64,000 nucleotides of DNA. Origin: Neonectria sp. B-13. Taxonomy: Eukaryota; Ascomycota; Sordariomycetes; Hypocreales; Nectriaceae. Numbering within the stretch: the first letter of the stretch is position 1; each line of letters starts with the position of its first letter. The notes beneath the pieces were generated by a model. It made no database searches. It was not told where the DNA came from and saw only the letters and a list, made by a program, of their open reading frames with translations. The DNA is taken from the NCBI GenBank assembly GCA_002682825.1, contig NOKP01000003.1, positions 2,046,001-2,110,000 of the forward strand, written 5' to 3'. Below are positions 44,819 to 55,680 of this stretch, in pieces. A program made the position numbers and the translations under genes.

Positions 44819-45287
44819 GTACAACAAAACTTGCCTTCCTTCCACTTTCTTCCNCTCCGCACAACCAATATCACAGACGCTACACTCGCCGTCGTTTGTG
44901 CCGCTGTCGCCGTCCTCGGATGAGAGCCCAGGCTAAAACGATGTGATTTGTCAGGACGACGCTGATATACAGCCGGCCAGGTCTCTCCGCGACTGCACCA
45001 TCCTCTAACTGAGTACGGAGGTCTCATTTTGTCAAGCATCATCATCCAGCATACTGTTTTTTGCTTTCTGCTTTTTCAGGTTGACTATTGTACCAAGTAC
45101 CGAGATGAGCGTCGACTATGAAGATATGTTCGCATTTGCATCGTGGCATGCGGAGAAAGATATGGTGTTTCTGCTGGGCCATGTCGGGAAGGATTATGCC
45201 ATGACTGCATTCTGTACCGTGATTCTTTCTGATACCACTTTATTCTACAACTTAGATACATCTCATCATATTGACAAGACTATTCTG
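44819..45287. other. Convergent 3' region, one ambiguous base
   Basis: About 470 bp between two convergent genes. Position 44854 is an N, the only ambiguous base noticed. No gene supported. Confidence 0.5.
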
Positions 45288-47702
45288 TTACCACTGATCT
45301 AGAACGTTCTCTCCATCATACTTCCCCTGTGTGTCGACTGCGGCCGAGAGGTCTCCCCAAGCCGGGGTAGGCGCCGCAGTCTCAACCCACGACCCAGGCA
45401 TGACGTTGTTTGGTGGGTTGGAATTTGCCATGCTATCCCCGGGCCGGTCTTGTTCCCAGCCAACTGCATTGCCGTTGCTTCCCTGTCCGTTCTGACCTTC
45501 TGGTACATTCGTATTCCAGTCCTTGGAGCTGTAACTGGCTTTGGGCCAGGTACCGGAACCCCAGTGTTCACCCTGCTTTCGATGTGCAGACTCGGTGCTT
45601 TTCTGGGAATGCTTGGTCGACCCTCCCCACTCGTTCTGTCCCTGCCGACTGTTGCTTGTTTGATTCCATTCATCCCTCGGAACTGATTCCCCCCACTTGC
45701 TTTGCTGATCACCGGGCCCATCGTGGTTGGACCATCCTTGGTTGGAGGGTGGGTGGGCGCCGTCTTTGCCAGAATGACGCGTTTCCTTTGAAGCATGGCG
45801 GACGTAGCTGCTAAATTGCGACTTGGCTCTCTTGGGAAGGTAAGGATTCGGCTTATCCTGGGCATGTTAGCAAAGTTAAAACATGGATAAAGGCGAAACT
45901 CCTACCTTGAAATCCTCAGGCCCAATGTTGTTTAGGCCATCCTTGTCCTTATCCTTGCTAGACGGAGGGATCCCGGCACCTCCAGACATGACGTACATCC
46001 CGCCATCCCCTTTCATTTGTTGACCATCTAGTTGTGCCACAGGTTGGCCTAGGGGTCCTGGGGGGAAGCCCGGGGGAGGGGCCGTCGCATTCCATGGCCC
46101 GGGTGGCATCCCTTGAGTGATTGGCACTTGGCTATAACCATATCCTTGTGGCGGTTGGGGCGGCGGTTGGGGTGGCTGTTGATTATTGAATCCGTAATAG
46201 TAGGGGTTTTGAGTGGGATGAGGTATTCCCATTGGGAGCGGCTGGTTGTTGGCAGTTCGACTGGGATATAACGCATTACCATGGTGGTTACCGTAGACTG
46301 GTCCATAGTAAACACGGACAATGTTGTGCTCTTGGTCGTAGTAGGCATTGGGGGGAGGGTCTTCAGGAGTCTCAACAACTCGCTCCGTTTGAACCACTTC
46401 GGCACGAATAGGTTCGATCAGGTTCGGGCGCCTCGGGTTTGGGTGTGGCATTGCCTCTGGATAGTTGCCCTTCTTGGCCCCATCCTTGTTCTTGGACTTT
46501 TTAGAAGTCGACTTCTCGGTTTCTTTGACTTGTTTTGTCGTCTTGGGCTTGCCCTTCTCCTTTCCGGAGGGCTTTTTTTCTTCCTTGTCCTCGTTGTGGT
46601 CGCTGGCTTCGCTCTCGGGCTCTTTCTTTTGCTTCTGTAGCTGTTTCTGTGTCTGCTTCTGCTGTTTCTGCTGGCCATTCTTCTTGCCTTCGTCGGGCTT
46701 GTTCTTGGTCGAGGTGTTCTTCTTGGCAGGTTTGGTTTCCTCCTCTGTGTCTTTGGCCGACTCGGAGGTCTCACCATCGGCATCCGATGATTCTGTCTGT
46801 TTCCCGCCTTTCGTCTTGTTAGACTTGGCTGCCTCCTGCTTCTTGGCCTTGGGTGGTGGATCGGTTTCAGACTCAGAAGTCTCCGTATTCGTCTCCGATT
46901 CTTCACTCTTAGGCTCGTCCTTCTTCTTCGCCGGCTTCTTCTTGGCCTGGGCTTTGGCCTTGGGAGGTTTCTCGGGCTCAGACTCCGAGGTCTCCTGAGA
47001 CGAGTTCGAAGTCTCTCCTTCAGAACTTGATGCGGTGGTCTTCTTACCGCCATTCTTTTTCCCGTTGGCACCAGACTTTTTCTTGCCTTTTGCGAGGGAA
47101 TGGTCAGCTTCAGACTCAGAAGTCTCGGTATTACTGTCGCTGTCGCCTTTCTTGCCTTTCTTGCCCAACATCACTCGCCCCTTCGCACAGCTCTGACACT
47201 TACAAGTGGGGTGTGGATCGGAGTCGTATTCGCTGTCCGTGTCGCTGGATGATTTGGACTTGTGCTGTTTCTTCTTGCCTTTGACAGGCTTGGGTGCATC
47301 ATCAGAACTATCCGCCTCGGAGTCACCCGCCTTACTTGACTGGCTCGAGTCCGGAGTTGCATCAGCGGCAGACTCGGAAGTGTCATCTGAGTCGGCGGCA
47401 GGAGCCTTGTTCTTCTTCAGCGCTGACTTCTTGGGAGCATCTTTGGTGTTCTCGTCGAAGCGGACCTTCTTAATAGCTGGGACGGGGTTGTGGAACGCCT
47501 GCTTGTTGCGGCTAGTCCTGGGATAGGTGATCTTGAGAGTATCCTCTTCAGACTCGTCATCTGTGGTAATCTCGACTCTGACCACATCTCGGCGTCTAGG
47601 TTTCTTCTTGCTGGGGATGGGCCCGAGAGCGGAGGGAATGGTGGTGCCAATGACCCATTCACAGAAGTTCGAGGGGCCAGTGACTTTTCGGGCGGGTGCC
47701 AT
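45288..47702 (-). CDS. Lys/Ser/Glu-rich repeat protein of unknown function
   Basis: Two exons (45906-47702, 45288-45857; 48-bp intron, GTAGGA donor, CCCAG acceptor) give 788 residues. The N-terminus (ARKVTGPSNFCEWVIGTTIP) is followed by ~350 residues of highly charged low complexity containing several imperfect TSESE-PPKAK-K-type repeats, and one cysteine patch (CKCQSCAKGRVML). The middle is Pro/Tyr/Gln-rich (YYYGFNNQQPPQPPPQPPQ). The second exon is Trp/Gly/Asn-rich with spaced Trp residues (NQGWSNHDG, QNEWGG, GSGTWPK). The start at 47702 is chosen because upstream in-frame text is Ser/Leu/Pro-rich UTR-like; an ATG at 47937 is an alternative. Charge and composition suggest a nuclear or nucleolar scaffold, but no family is recognised. 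Confidence 0.72.
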
Positions 47703-48327
47703 AGGTGCAAACGAGCCGAGTTCGGCGAACGAGTTGGGTTTGACGAAGCGAAGCAGACGGAAGAGCGAAGCAATGGAATTGTTGTGAGGGTGTTTTGGGG
47801 AGAGAGGGATGAATAGAGGGGCAACAGACGGGTGGAAGAATTGGGATTTGGTGTTGGCTGGGCTGTTGAGCCAGCTGAGGAGAAGGTGAAGGGAATGTGA
47901 TGAACGAGAGTTGGCAGGCAAAACACCAAAACACATTACGCGTGTAGTTGGCAAACGCAGTATAGGGAACCGTTTGTGGTAGAGACGGAGACTTGAGGAT
48001 ATCGGAAGTGTTGTAAAACTGAGGTGGCCGAAGTGGTCGAGGCAGGTATCTGAGCGGTACTGGTAAGGCGGACAACGATTGGGAAGGAGCGATACCGGCA
48101 CATGGTTCTTTCTCTTCTGGAACACGGACTTCTCGAGAACAAGAACTCAAGGTGTGGAGATTACCTCGCAAAACCACCCATCATGGCCATGGCCATCACT
48201 GTGGCTAAAACGCCAGTTCATACATCATCCCATCTCCGTACGCTCTCGCAGCGTCGCCCTAGCTAGCAGCAGCATCTTCGGCATCATAGCTTCGCCCTCA
48301 TGGCTTCGTCCTTACATCCCCCCCCCC
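47703..48327. other. 5' leader of the repeat protein and 3' flank of dephospho-CoA kinase
   Basis: 625 bp between two minus-strand genes. The in-frame open stretch from 47703 to 48125 begins with GTG and reads as non-protein Ser/Leu/Pro text, consistent with a long leader. No gene seen. Confidence 0.5.
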
Positions 48328-49152
48328 TCACAACTTCCCCTTGGGCTCCCGGTTTTGAGCCTCCCACCGCTTGTTGATCTGGACATTCTGATAGTACCGC
48401 AACGCCGCCACCGCAACCGCCAGCGGCGGACATCCCAGCAGCGCCCACGCCCACCAGTCGGGATGCCCACGGTGCATCTCGCCCACGGCGCCCTGCAGCT
48501 GTTCGCCCAGCTCCTCGCGCGTCCCGTCGTTCCACAGCACCACGCCCTGTCCCCTGCCGCGCTCCTCGGCCCTGCGCGCCTTCTCCCGCACGTCCGTCTG
48601 GCTGCGCACTCGGTTCTCCGCGTCCTCGGCGCTCAGGTGCACGTCGCGCGCGCGCAGCCGCTGCATCTGGATCGCCGGGTCCCGCACGCCCACCACGACC
48701 GACACGCCGCAGAACCGGTCCAGCCCGCTCTCAAACAGCAGCGGGATGTCCAGCACCACCGCCCAGTGGCCCCGCAGGTAGCACCCGACCACCGTCTTGA
48801 ACATCTGCCACCGCACTGCCGGGTGCACGATGCCGTTGAGCACCTGCCGGTCCCTCTTGCGCTCCTCGCTGTCCCCGAACACGCGCTTCCCCAGCGCTGG
48901 CCGGTTGAGAGGTCTACCCTTGCCGTCGGGGCCATCCTTCGGCATTTCCTGCGACGACTCCACGAGGAGGTCCGGCGTCGTGGGGCCGAAGTGCCTCACG
49001 ATGGCATTGTAGCCATTGGTGCCGGGCTCCACAACCTGGCGCGCAATGACATCGGCATCCACGATGGGCAAGTTGTATGGTGTGGTGGCTAGCATCGACG
49101 AAACCGTCGACTTGCCCGTGGCAATCGAGCCCGTCAGTCCGATGAGTAGCAT
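48328..49152 (-). CDS. CAB5: Dephospho-CoA kinase (Cab5/CoaE family) with C-terminal membrane anchor
   Basis: Predicted to phosphorylate dephospho-CoA at the 3' position, the last step of CoA synthesis. 274 residues, one exon. The P-loop GLTGSIATGKST is at residues 5-16, then VDADVIARQVVEPG, GRPLNRPALGKRVF, LNGIVHPAV, AVVLDIPLLFESGLDRFC and VRDPAIQMQRLRARD, all diagnostic of CoaE. The frame is open 39 codons upstream, but the ATG at 49152 lies directly before the P-loop, as in other family members. After the kinase core comes a hydrophobic segment (ALLGCPPLAVAVAALRYY, about 238-256) and a basic tail, suggesting anchoring to a mitochondrial or ER membrane, as reported for eukaryotic forms. Confidence 0.95.
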   Translation of the reverse strand: MLLIGLTGSIATGKSTVSSMLATTPYNLPIVDADVIARQVVEPGTNGYNAIVRHFGPTTPDLLVESSQEMPKDGPDGKGRPLNRPALGKRVFGDSEERKRDRQVLNGIVHPAVRWQMFKTVVGCYLRGHWAVVLDIPLLFESGLDRFCGVSVVVGVRDPAIQMQRLRARDVHLSAEDAENRVRSQTDVREKARRAEERGRGQGVVLWNDGTREELGEQLQGAVGEMHRGHPDWWAWALLGCPPLAVAVAALRYYQNVQINKRWEAQNREPKGKL

Positions 49153-50049
49153 AATTGTGGTGATGGGCGGATGTGGTGATGATAAAGTGAGATGAAACCT
49201 AGCCGCTTGTCTCGGAGACTTGATGGGGGTGATCTGATGCCTGATACCGCGGCATGTGGAATGATGCAATTACCGAGGATGTGCACCACCGCCTGCCTGC
49301 CTGCACTAACTGCCAAGCATCAATGGAAGTCCGGGGAAGGATCCATTTTGAGCCGCACCAACCTTGGACGACACGGCTTCATCCATCAACAGTAAAATGC
49401 TAGCAACCTCAAATCGTACCAGGGTGGAATCTCGTCAGTCAATACATCACGAGAGATGCCCAGATTTCGATATACCGATTTTCTCATCTTGTCCATGATT
49501 GAATAGGAGCTAGTCTGGCAAAGTGACTTGGCACTACCAGGATTGTCCACATCAACAACAAGCAAGTCAACGTTTTTGTGAACCCCTCCTGAGCCAAATC
49601 CTCAATCCATTGCCTGTTAGGCTGCAAACTTCCTGTACCTCAACCCCCATTGCCAGTAAACCATCCCCTCCGAGACCTGACCGACGGTCGATTCGACGTA
49701 TCCGCAGATAATCGCTCTGATCCTAAGTTCCCTTAGGTTAGTCTTAAACTTCAAGGACATTTCGTATGCCACAACTTACTTAAAAGGTTTAGTCGAAAGT
49801 GGCGTCACAGAAGCGAACAAGAGTTGCTTGAATGAGAAAAGAAACGAAGGGAAACCAAACTGTCTCATGTCATCACTTGGTGTTCCTGGAACAGAATCCC
49901 GTTGCTCAGGGTACTCACATGTATAGTACTGCACAAGGGGAGGTTTCATCCGCGTGAAACTCGCACGATAGGGTGTCTCTGATGATTGATTAAGCCCAGA
50001 GCAGCAAAGAAACAAGAGGTCTCAAAGGTCACTTACTGGTCGTCGAAAA
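49153..50049. other. Upstream region of dephospho-CoA kinase
   Basis: 900 bp between two minus-strand genes; expected to hold the CAB5 promoter and the 3' UTR of the neighbouring gene. No gene is recognised. Confidence 0.5.
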
Positions 50050-51456
50050 CTAAGAGGGCATGCGGATGGCGTAGAACCAACCGTCGTTGGTCACGTACCA
50101 ACGACAGTCACCCAAGTGATCAATAGTAAACCGGTTGCGCTGGGTCCAATGCCCGTCAACCTCGCGCAAATAATAAAAACGGGAAGGGTCATCATCAGCG
50201 GGCTTGAAGTCCTGAGGCTCGTAGAGACGGTTCTCATGAGCGAACTTGATCTGACGGAGCTGCTCCTCGCCCTCAGTGCGACCCATTCCAGTAATTTCGG
50301 GGATGTGGCCATTATTACCTGCATAGACGGGGTATCCTCCATTGACGGCAGCACCACCCGCCAGTCCGGCCATGGGCATACCCGCCATGTGCTGAGCCTG
50401 GGGCATGAAAGGCGGCTGGGCGTTCACCATGACGGGCTGCTGGCCCATGACCGGTTGCTGGACGACGTAAGGTTGCTGGGCGACAACATAACCATTGTGG
50501 GCTGGCTGGGGAGCCATGTGACCAATGTTTGGCTGCTACAAGAAAACAGTTAGCACGGGGTTCTGGCAACGGTGAATCCCAAAAGCGATTGCAAAGTGAA
50601 ACGCCCTGAGCCACTCGGTTCAGGAAACTCGGCGGACGGAAAGTGCCCACACAGCCACAGCCAACAAAAACGCGTAACGGGAACAAGCAGCTCTACTTGC
50701 ATAGTAGGTGTAGCCATTCAGATAAAAAGTCTTTGGGACGACGACGGTTGTGCAGGCAGCGGTGTAGGCAACAGGGGCGGGAACAAAGGAGACAGAAGGG
50801 GGACCGACTTGAACACCAGGGACAAGACCCCCGTCAAAGCGAGGCACGTAAACGTGGGGGATGGGCCCAAAGGTCGTGTCAGGCACGGGAGGCTGGAAGT
50901 GAAGTCCGTGGACGGGAGGCGCTGCGTTCTGATAGTCGCCCATGGTTGCGAGTGCCTGCGGTGGTTGCTGGTTGACGCCGATGTAGGTGATTGGGGTAGT
51001 GTGTTGAGTGAAGGAAGCCTGGGGGGCTCGTGGCGGGTTGACCAGGAATTGTTGGTGTTGCAGGTGTTTCTGTTGCTGCAGCTGCGGCGTTCCGTAGTAG
51101 GAGTAGGAGTTGGTTGGCTGGTGGTTGAGGCTCAGCGAGGGGTTGGCAGCTGTGTGCAGTTGCAGATAACTGCTGGGCGCAGGGCCGACCTGAGGGAAAC
51201 TCGAAGGAGTGGGATCGCCCTTGTCACTGCCGCTGCTGTTCTTGAGAATGCTGGTAGTGGTCTTGCCGCTGAAGCCGCCAGAGGGTGAGTTGGCCGTGGT
51301 GAAGCCGTGAGTCTTGCCGCCCCAGGTGCCGGTAATTGAGTCTTCGCCCTCTTCCTCTACGCCGAAGTGAACCTGGCGTGGCTCCGGTGTTTTGAGACGG
51401 CGCGGTGTCTTGGGAGACTTGAAGTCGGTCGTGCCTGCGGTGGGAGTCGAGGGCAT
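50050..51456 (-). CDS. Gln/Pro-rich protein of unknown function
   Basis: Two exons (50701-51456, 50050-50535) joined by a 165-bp intron give 413 residues from the ATG at 51456. The N-terminus is Thr/Ser/Lys-rich (FKSPKTPRRLKTPEPRQVHFG). The centre is Gln/Pro-rich with YYGTPQLQQQKHLQHQQF and VVQQPVMGQQPVMV. The C-terminal ~85 residues look folded: GRTEGEEQLRQIKFAHENR, SRFYYLREVDGHWTQRNRF, GDCRWYVTNDGWFYAIRMP, a pattern of aromatic strands. The donor must be GC (TAT|GCAAGT) to enter the frame QPNIGHMAPQP. Start uncertain: an in-frame ATG at 51576 exists, and a 39-codon exon-like ORF lies upstream at 51935-52051. No known domain recognised. Confidence 0.66.
50536..50700 (-). other. GC-AG intron in the Gln/Pro-rich protein gene
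   Basis: Donor GCAAGT (a perfect GC-type consensus), branch TGCTAAC, acceptor TTGTAG. The only nearby GT donor (GTAGAG, four bases on) gives a different frame that loses the conserved-looking C-terminus. Confidence 0.65.
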
Positions 51457-52422
51457 TGTTGCCTTGTTTCTCGTTGCTGATATAGGAGAGAAAGGGACCA
51501 CTTTTGGTGGTGATTCAGGAACAAGGTGCAAGCCCCGAAAGGATTGCGGCCTTGGAGATATGTGCAGAAGAGTCATTGGTGTAGGAGAGGAAATTTCAGG
51601 TGCTCCGGTGCTCAGGGAGACAGAATTGAAGAACTCGCATCCCGGCGTCCCAGAGAGCCCTTTATGTATCCGCACAAAAAGCGAAGGTAAACAAACCCGG
51701 ACCCAACAAAATTCAGTGATGTTGTCCTGGCCAACAAGTTGCGTTCCAAGTGGTCATTGACTGGGTAGTAGCCATTTCGTTCATTCACTTCTGTCTCCAC
51801 GGAATGTCCCTTCATTCACCACTCGCCTTGCTCCAACACAACCAACAACCACTCGCCGAAGAAAACACGTACGGATCAAAGAACACAAAACCCGAGACTG
51901 AAAAACACACCAAAGAATAATAAAGCCAACTCACGATTCTTTGCAACGCCCAATTCTGGCCATCGTGCACCCAAACGGGCTGCTCAGGCAGCGTGTCGAG
52001 AGGGTCTTCTTCGTACGTAGACGACGTCCAGGGGAAGCACGGCAGACACATTATCGACAACGTTTGTGATGGTAGTGTTGGTTTCTTTTGATGGGTAAAG
52101 TTGAAGAAATATGAATCGGTCGTCAGATGGTGACTGTCGGCGTTGTTGTAGGAGGAGCGTTCGGGTTTGGTGCTGCTTTTTAATGCGAGCCTGGCCTGAC
52201 AGTCGTCCTACTACCTCTTCCTCATCTTCATTCGATGGAAGTCACCCTGTATAGACTTGAAATCATTCTCTATTATTTCCACATCAGTTTCGGACCAAGG
52301 TATTCCTCTCAATGAAATGAGCAGATAGTAGTCAGTCTAATATTTTGTTACAAAACGCCGCCATCCGCAGTCCGCCATCCACAATGCATAATCCACAAGC
52401 CATCATCAGCAAGCCAATCTGA
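51457..52422. other. Upstream region with a possible first exon
   Basis: Minus-strand 51935-52051 encodes 39 residues starting MCLPCFPWTSSTYEEDP and ends at a good GTGAGT donor, so it looks like a real first exon. Joining it in phase to an acceptor near 51720 (CCAG before a DNITEF frame) would extend the Gln/Pro-rich protein, but that acceptor is weak. The remaining DNA shows promoter-like AT-rich sequence. Confidence 0.35.
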
Positions 52423-54071
52423 TTAGCTTGACTCATTCACATCGTCCATCCCTCCATCCAAACCACCGTTTCCAACGCCATTCAAGGCGGCATAATCAGC
52501 AGCCATCCTAAGACGGTGCATCGGCTGATTCAACCAACTCAGCACTCGCGCCGTCCGCGCCCCCTGCTCTCTCGCCTTGCTGCTTTGCCCCGCCAGGAGG
52601 CCATCCAAAACAACGAGCTGTTCGTCATCGAGCTCTGGTTCTCCAAACGTCGCCGGCTGAATGTAGTTCTCGAGCTCGTCTAGTTTTGACCACTGCCGGC
52701 GAAGGTCGATCTTCCAGGTCTGTTGGGGTCCATTAGCATTGAGGGCAATTCAGATGTGATATGCAGGGGGGAACTTACTCGAGCCAAAGTGACGTATTTT
52801 CCTGCGCGAACACCTTCTTCGAGTACGTTGAGAGAATCTTCGTCTTTTACTTCCTTCCAGCGGCCAATTCTTCCAGGTCCCTTTCCGGCCTGTATTGTGT
52901 AGCTCTCCCGAGCATGATGTTTGAACCTCCAGGCCCTTCCGTCGCTACCAGGATTGCAGCGCGGCTTGGCTAGCTCCGTCAAGAATTCCCTTGCCTTTTT
53001 CTTGCCCTCATCAGTGCCGTTGTTTATGGCGATGTCGAGTGTCTTCCGGACCTCCTTGAGAGTCTCTTGGCTCTGTTCACCATTTACTGGATCCCATGTG
53101 TCCAAACGGAGGCGAAACCCTGCAATGCCCACACCCGAAGGCATACTAACGCGTCGTACCATTATCTTACCATTCGTTGCGAGCTCAACTATGTTGACAT
53201 GATAATATCCGGGCAGAAATGCTCGTCCATCGATTAAGCGAATCTTAGCGATCATTTTAGCAAGACTCGAGAGGCTCTGAAACTTTGGCTTAACTTCGAC
53301 CCAGTCCATGGGAGGTTCGCTTGGTTTGTTCCTGTTACCATCCCATTCGTTCTGGCAGAATGTTTTCGCCTCTTTCTCCAAGAAAAGCCTGACCATGGCC
53401 ACCATGTTTGCGTTGGCTCCGTCGGTAGATATCGCCTCCAAGGCATTTCGCCTCTTCCGAAGACTCTCGGCAACTCCCTGTTTGGACAAAGGAAGAGGGG
53501 AAGACCCGTCCATAGGTATATACCAAGTCCTGTCAAACCCGTCGAAAACGCTGAATCCTTCCCGGGGTCGTCCATCTCCAAAGGTCAGGCTTGTCCAGTC
53601 GACCCGGTCGTTTTGAGAGATCACGGTGGCCCTCGCCCGCCAGTGGTCAAGACACAATGAAATCAGCTCTTCCCCGTACTTCTTCGAGTTGAGAAGTTCA
53701 TTATTTGGGGCTGGAGTTGATTTCTTAGTCGCAGTCTGTTGGCCTGATGTGGGTCTTTTAGAACGGTTCGGCGCGGTTTTCCCATGTTGGTCTTCCGCGT
53801 GGGCTGTGCCAGTGTGGGTTGAGTCTTCGGTTTGGGACTGGCCCTCTTGTTGGACTCGCGGAGGTGCGGATGTTGATGTTGCGGGCGTTCCAGAATGAGT
53901 TGATTCGACAACTCGGGGCTGGTCTTGCTCAACTTGGGGAGCCTGGCCCTGTTTCTCAACACTCGGAGGCGTACATGATGCAGCTGTGGGTGTTTGCAGG
54001 CAGGCAGTAGTAGTCGCAGCCGCATGTGTGTTCACCCGAAGGCTGTTTGCGGTGGCTGCCTCGTTCGCCAT
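52423..54071 (-). CDS. Unknown protein with Thr/Gln-rich N-terminus
   Basis: Two exons (52779-54071, 52423-52719; 59-bp intron, GTAAGT donor, CAACAG acceptor) give 529 residues. The first ~125 residues are low complexity (Thr/Ser/Gln/Pro with repeated SGTPATS, THTGTAH). From about 130 the protein looks globular: KKYGEELISLCLDHWRARA, DRVDWTSLTFGDGRPREGF, FDRTWYIPMDGSS, MDWVEVKPKFQSLSSLAKM, FRLRLDTWDPVNGEQSQET. The last exon adds TWKIDLRRQWSKLDELENY and a helical tail ending in acidic and Ser residues. No known domain, signal or membrane span is recognised. It could be a lineage-specific protein. Codon use and splice signals support a real gene. Confidence 0.7.
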
Positions 54072-54874
54072 TGCATGAGATCAGTAATGGAAGAAAGAAT
54101 GTGCACGACAGTAATACAAACGACTCCAATTGCTAGCATGTAGAAGATTTAAGGAGTTGAGGCAGTTGGTGAATACAATAAAGCGATGATGCGTTCGGAA
54201 CGAGGTAAACTACTGAGGCCTTGGGTTTATTGCCATCAAGCAAACAAACACCAAGATGGCAGTCACGGGCCAACCGCAACGGGAAGCTGCCAGTTGGTGA
54301 CGGCTGGCGTCGAAACCTGCCAGCTGGCAACCTCGCAGCGCGTGAGTGCTTTATCCCGTCTCGTAACTGGGTAGGTAGATACTTACTTCATGTAGATAGG
54401 ATACGGGAATAGTTTATGGTCAACGCCAAAGCATCCGATGCAACCATCTCAGGGGTAAGCAAGTAAGGCAAGTAACCCTATGGAAGTGTCTTATCTCAAG
54501 AGATCTTAAGACGTGGACTTCGGTTCAGTGATTCATCGCCGCAGTAGATGGCATCACAATGACAAAGCTTAAATGAGGCCGCTCTTGACGGTTAAATGCA
54601 AAAGTTTTGTCATTACAGACCAGACGCCCGCCCCTTGGTCTAATGCTCGCAGACCAACCCCGATGTAATATACAGTTGCCCATGGGAGGAGAGATCGTCC
54701 GTTCAAACATGCCTCCAAACTCCACCCAACGCTGTAGTCTCAGCATATACAAGGGAAATGGTGTCCCATCCTCTGCCTTCTTCTGTTGCCCCCCTCTTCT
54801 TCTCATCCATGTGTCCGCAATTAACAATGCTCCCTCCGGCATTTTACCAGCGGCTAACATGTTAAATAGTCATT
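54072..54874. other. Intergenic region
   Basis: 800 bp between two minus-strand genes. The plus strand of 54285-54340 has a short partial repeat (CCAGTTGG / CCAGCTGG, with GGCAACCTCG). No gene seen. Confidence 0.45.
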
Positions 54875-55680
54875 TCATTCCAGGTACACCTCCTCGGTGG
54901 CCCGCGCAGGCTCCATTTCGGGGAAGAAAGATCGTCGAGTAACCTGAGCGCAAGTTAGTAAGAGGGACAAATGGAGGCCATTGGGAAGCCATTGGGGGAG
55001 CCACTCAGGGAGCCCAATTAGGGAATACGTACAGCCCAGACACTCGCCACAGAGGCAACAATGCCACCGGAAATCATCATGGGACGAAGGCCTCGAGTAC
55101 TTTTGAAAAGCATGCCGCTCAGAGCACCAGCGAGGACAGTGTTGGCAGCATCATGCTTGCCACGCAGGGAACCGACCAGAGAGTTGAAACAGTTGTAGAT
55201 GATAGCGACGACACCAAGGGAGTTGCCCAGGAAGGGTCCTCGCCTAGTGACGGCGTTGAGGACCGAGTTTAGTCGCAACTTGGGAGGCTGGCCATACGAT
55301 CTCCGCAGACCCTCCTGCAGACCCCAAGCGCCACCTATCGAGAGACCAGCCAGGTATGTGATGCCGGTACCGTAACACAGGTCGTCTGTGAAGCCGCGGG
55401 AGGGCAGGACCGATTGACCGCCGGGTAGGTCAGACAGAGCTGAATCTTCGAGAGAGATGTATTCGAGAGTGTCGCGGTTCAGGCCAGCCAGGGGGTGGAG
55501 TTGTGAGGGGTCGGCGAAGGCAGAACTTTGCAAAAATGACTCGACGCCTTGGCCCTCGGAGGGATCGAACGAGAGATGGTGCGCGGGCTCCTGGGTCGGG
55601 ATGTGCTGCTGCTGCTGCTGTTGCTGCTGCTGAGAGTTCGGCTTGTTGCCACCGGTGAGGGCATTCCAGAGCGACGACAT
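54875..55680 (-). CDS. TIM23: Mitochondrial inner-membrane import channel subunit Tim23
   Basis: Core of the TIM23 translocase importing presequence proteins into the matrix. Two exons (55033-55680, 54875-54943; 89-bp intron, GTACGT donor) give 238 residues. The intermembrane-space part contains a polyglutamine run and a receptor region (DPSQLHPLAGLNRDTLEYI). The channel half has the Tim17/22/23 signature: LCYGTGITYLAGLSIGGAWG, RGPFLGNSLGVVAIIYNCFNS, DAANTVLAGALSGMLFKSTRG and GGIVASVASVWAV. Without the small last exon the protein would end as RIP. Splicing restores the usual tail WAVTRRSFFPE with a positively charged matrix end. The ATG at 55680 is chosen since the frame upstream reads as leader. 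Length matches the family (about 220-250). Confidence 0.94.
55610..55636 (-). repeat. CAG/CTG repeat encoding polyglutamine in Tim23
   Basis: CTG units with CTG/TTG interruptions on the plus strand encode nine consecutive Gln in the intermembrane-space domain. Length variation would be in frame. Confidence 0.85.

Noticed and set aside
44814..44940. Possible additional 3' exon of the RING-LON gene
   Set aside because: Using the GTGAGT overlapping the stop with the nearest CAG acceptor gives TGA immediately, and other acceptors give only short unconvincing tails.
47703..48125. N-terminal extension of the charged repeat protein
   Set aside because: The extended frame begins with GTG and reads as Ser/Leu/Pro-rich leader. 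The ATG at 47702 starts protein-like text.
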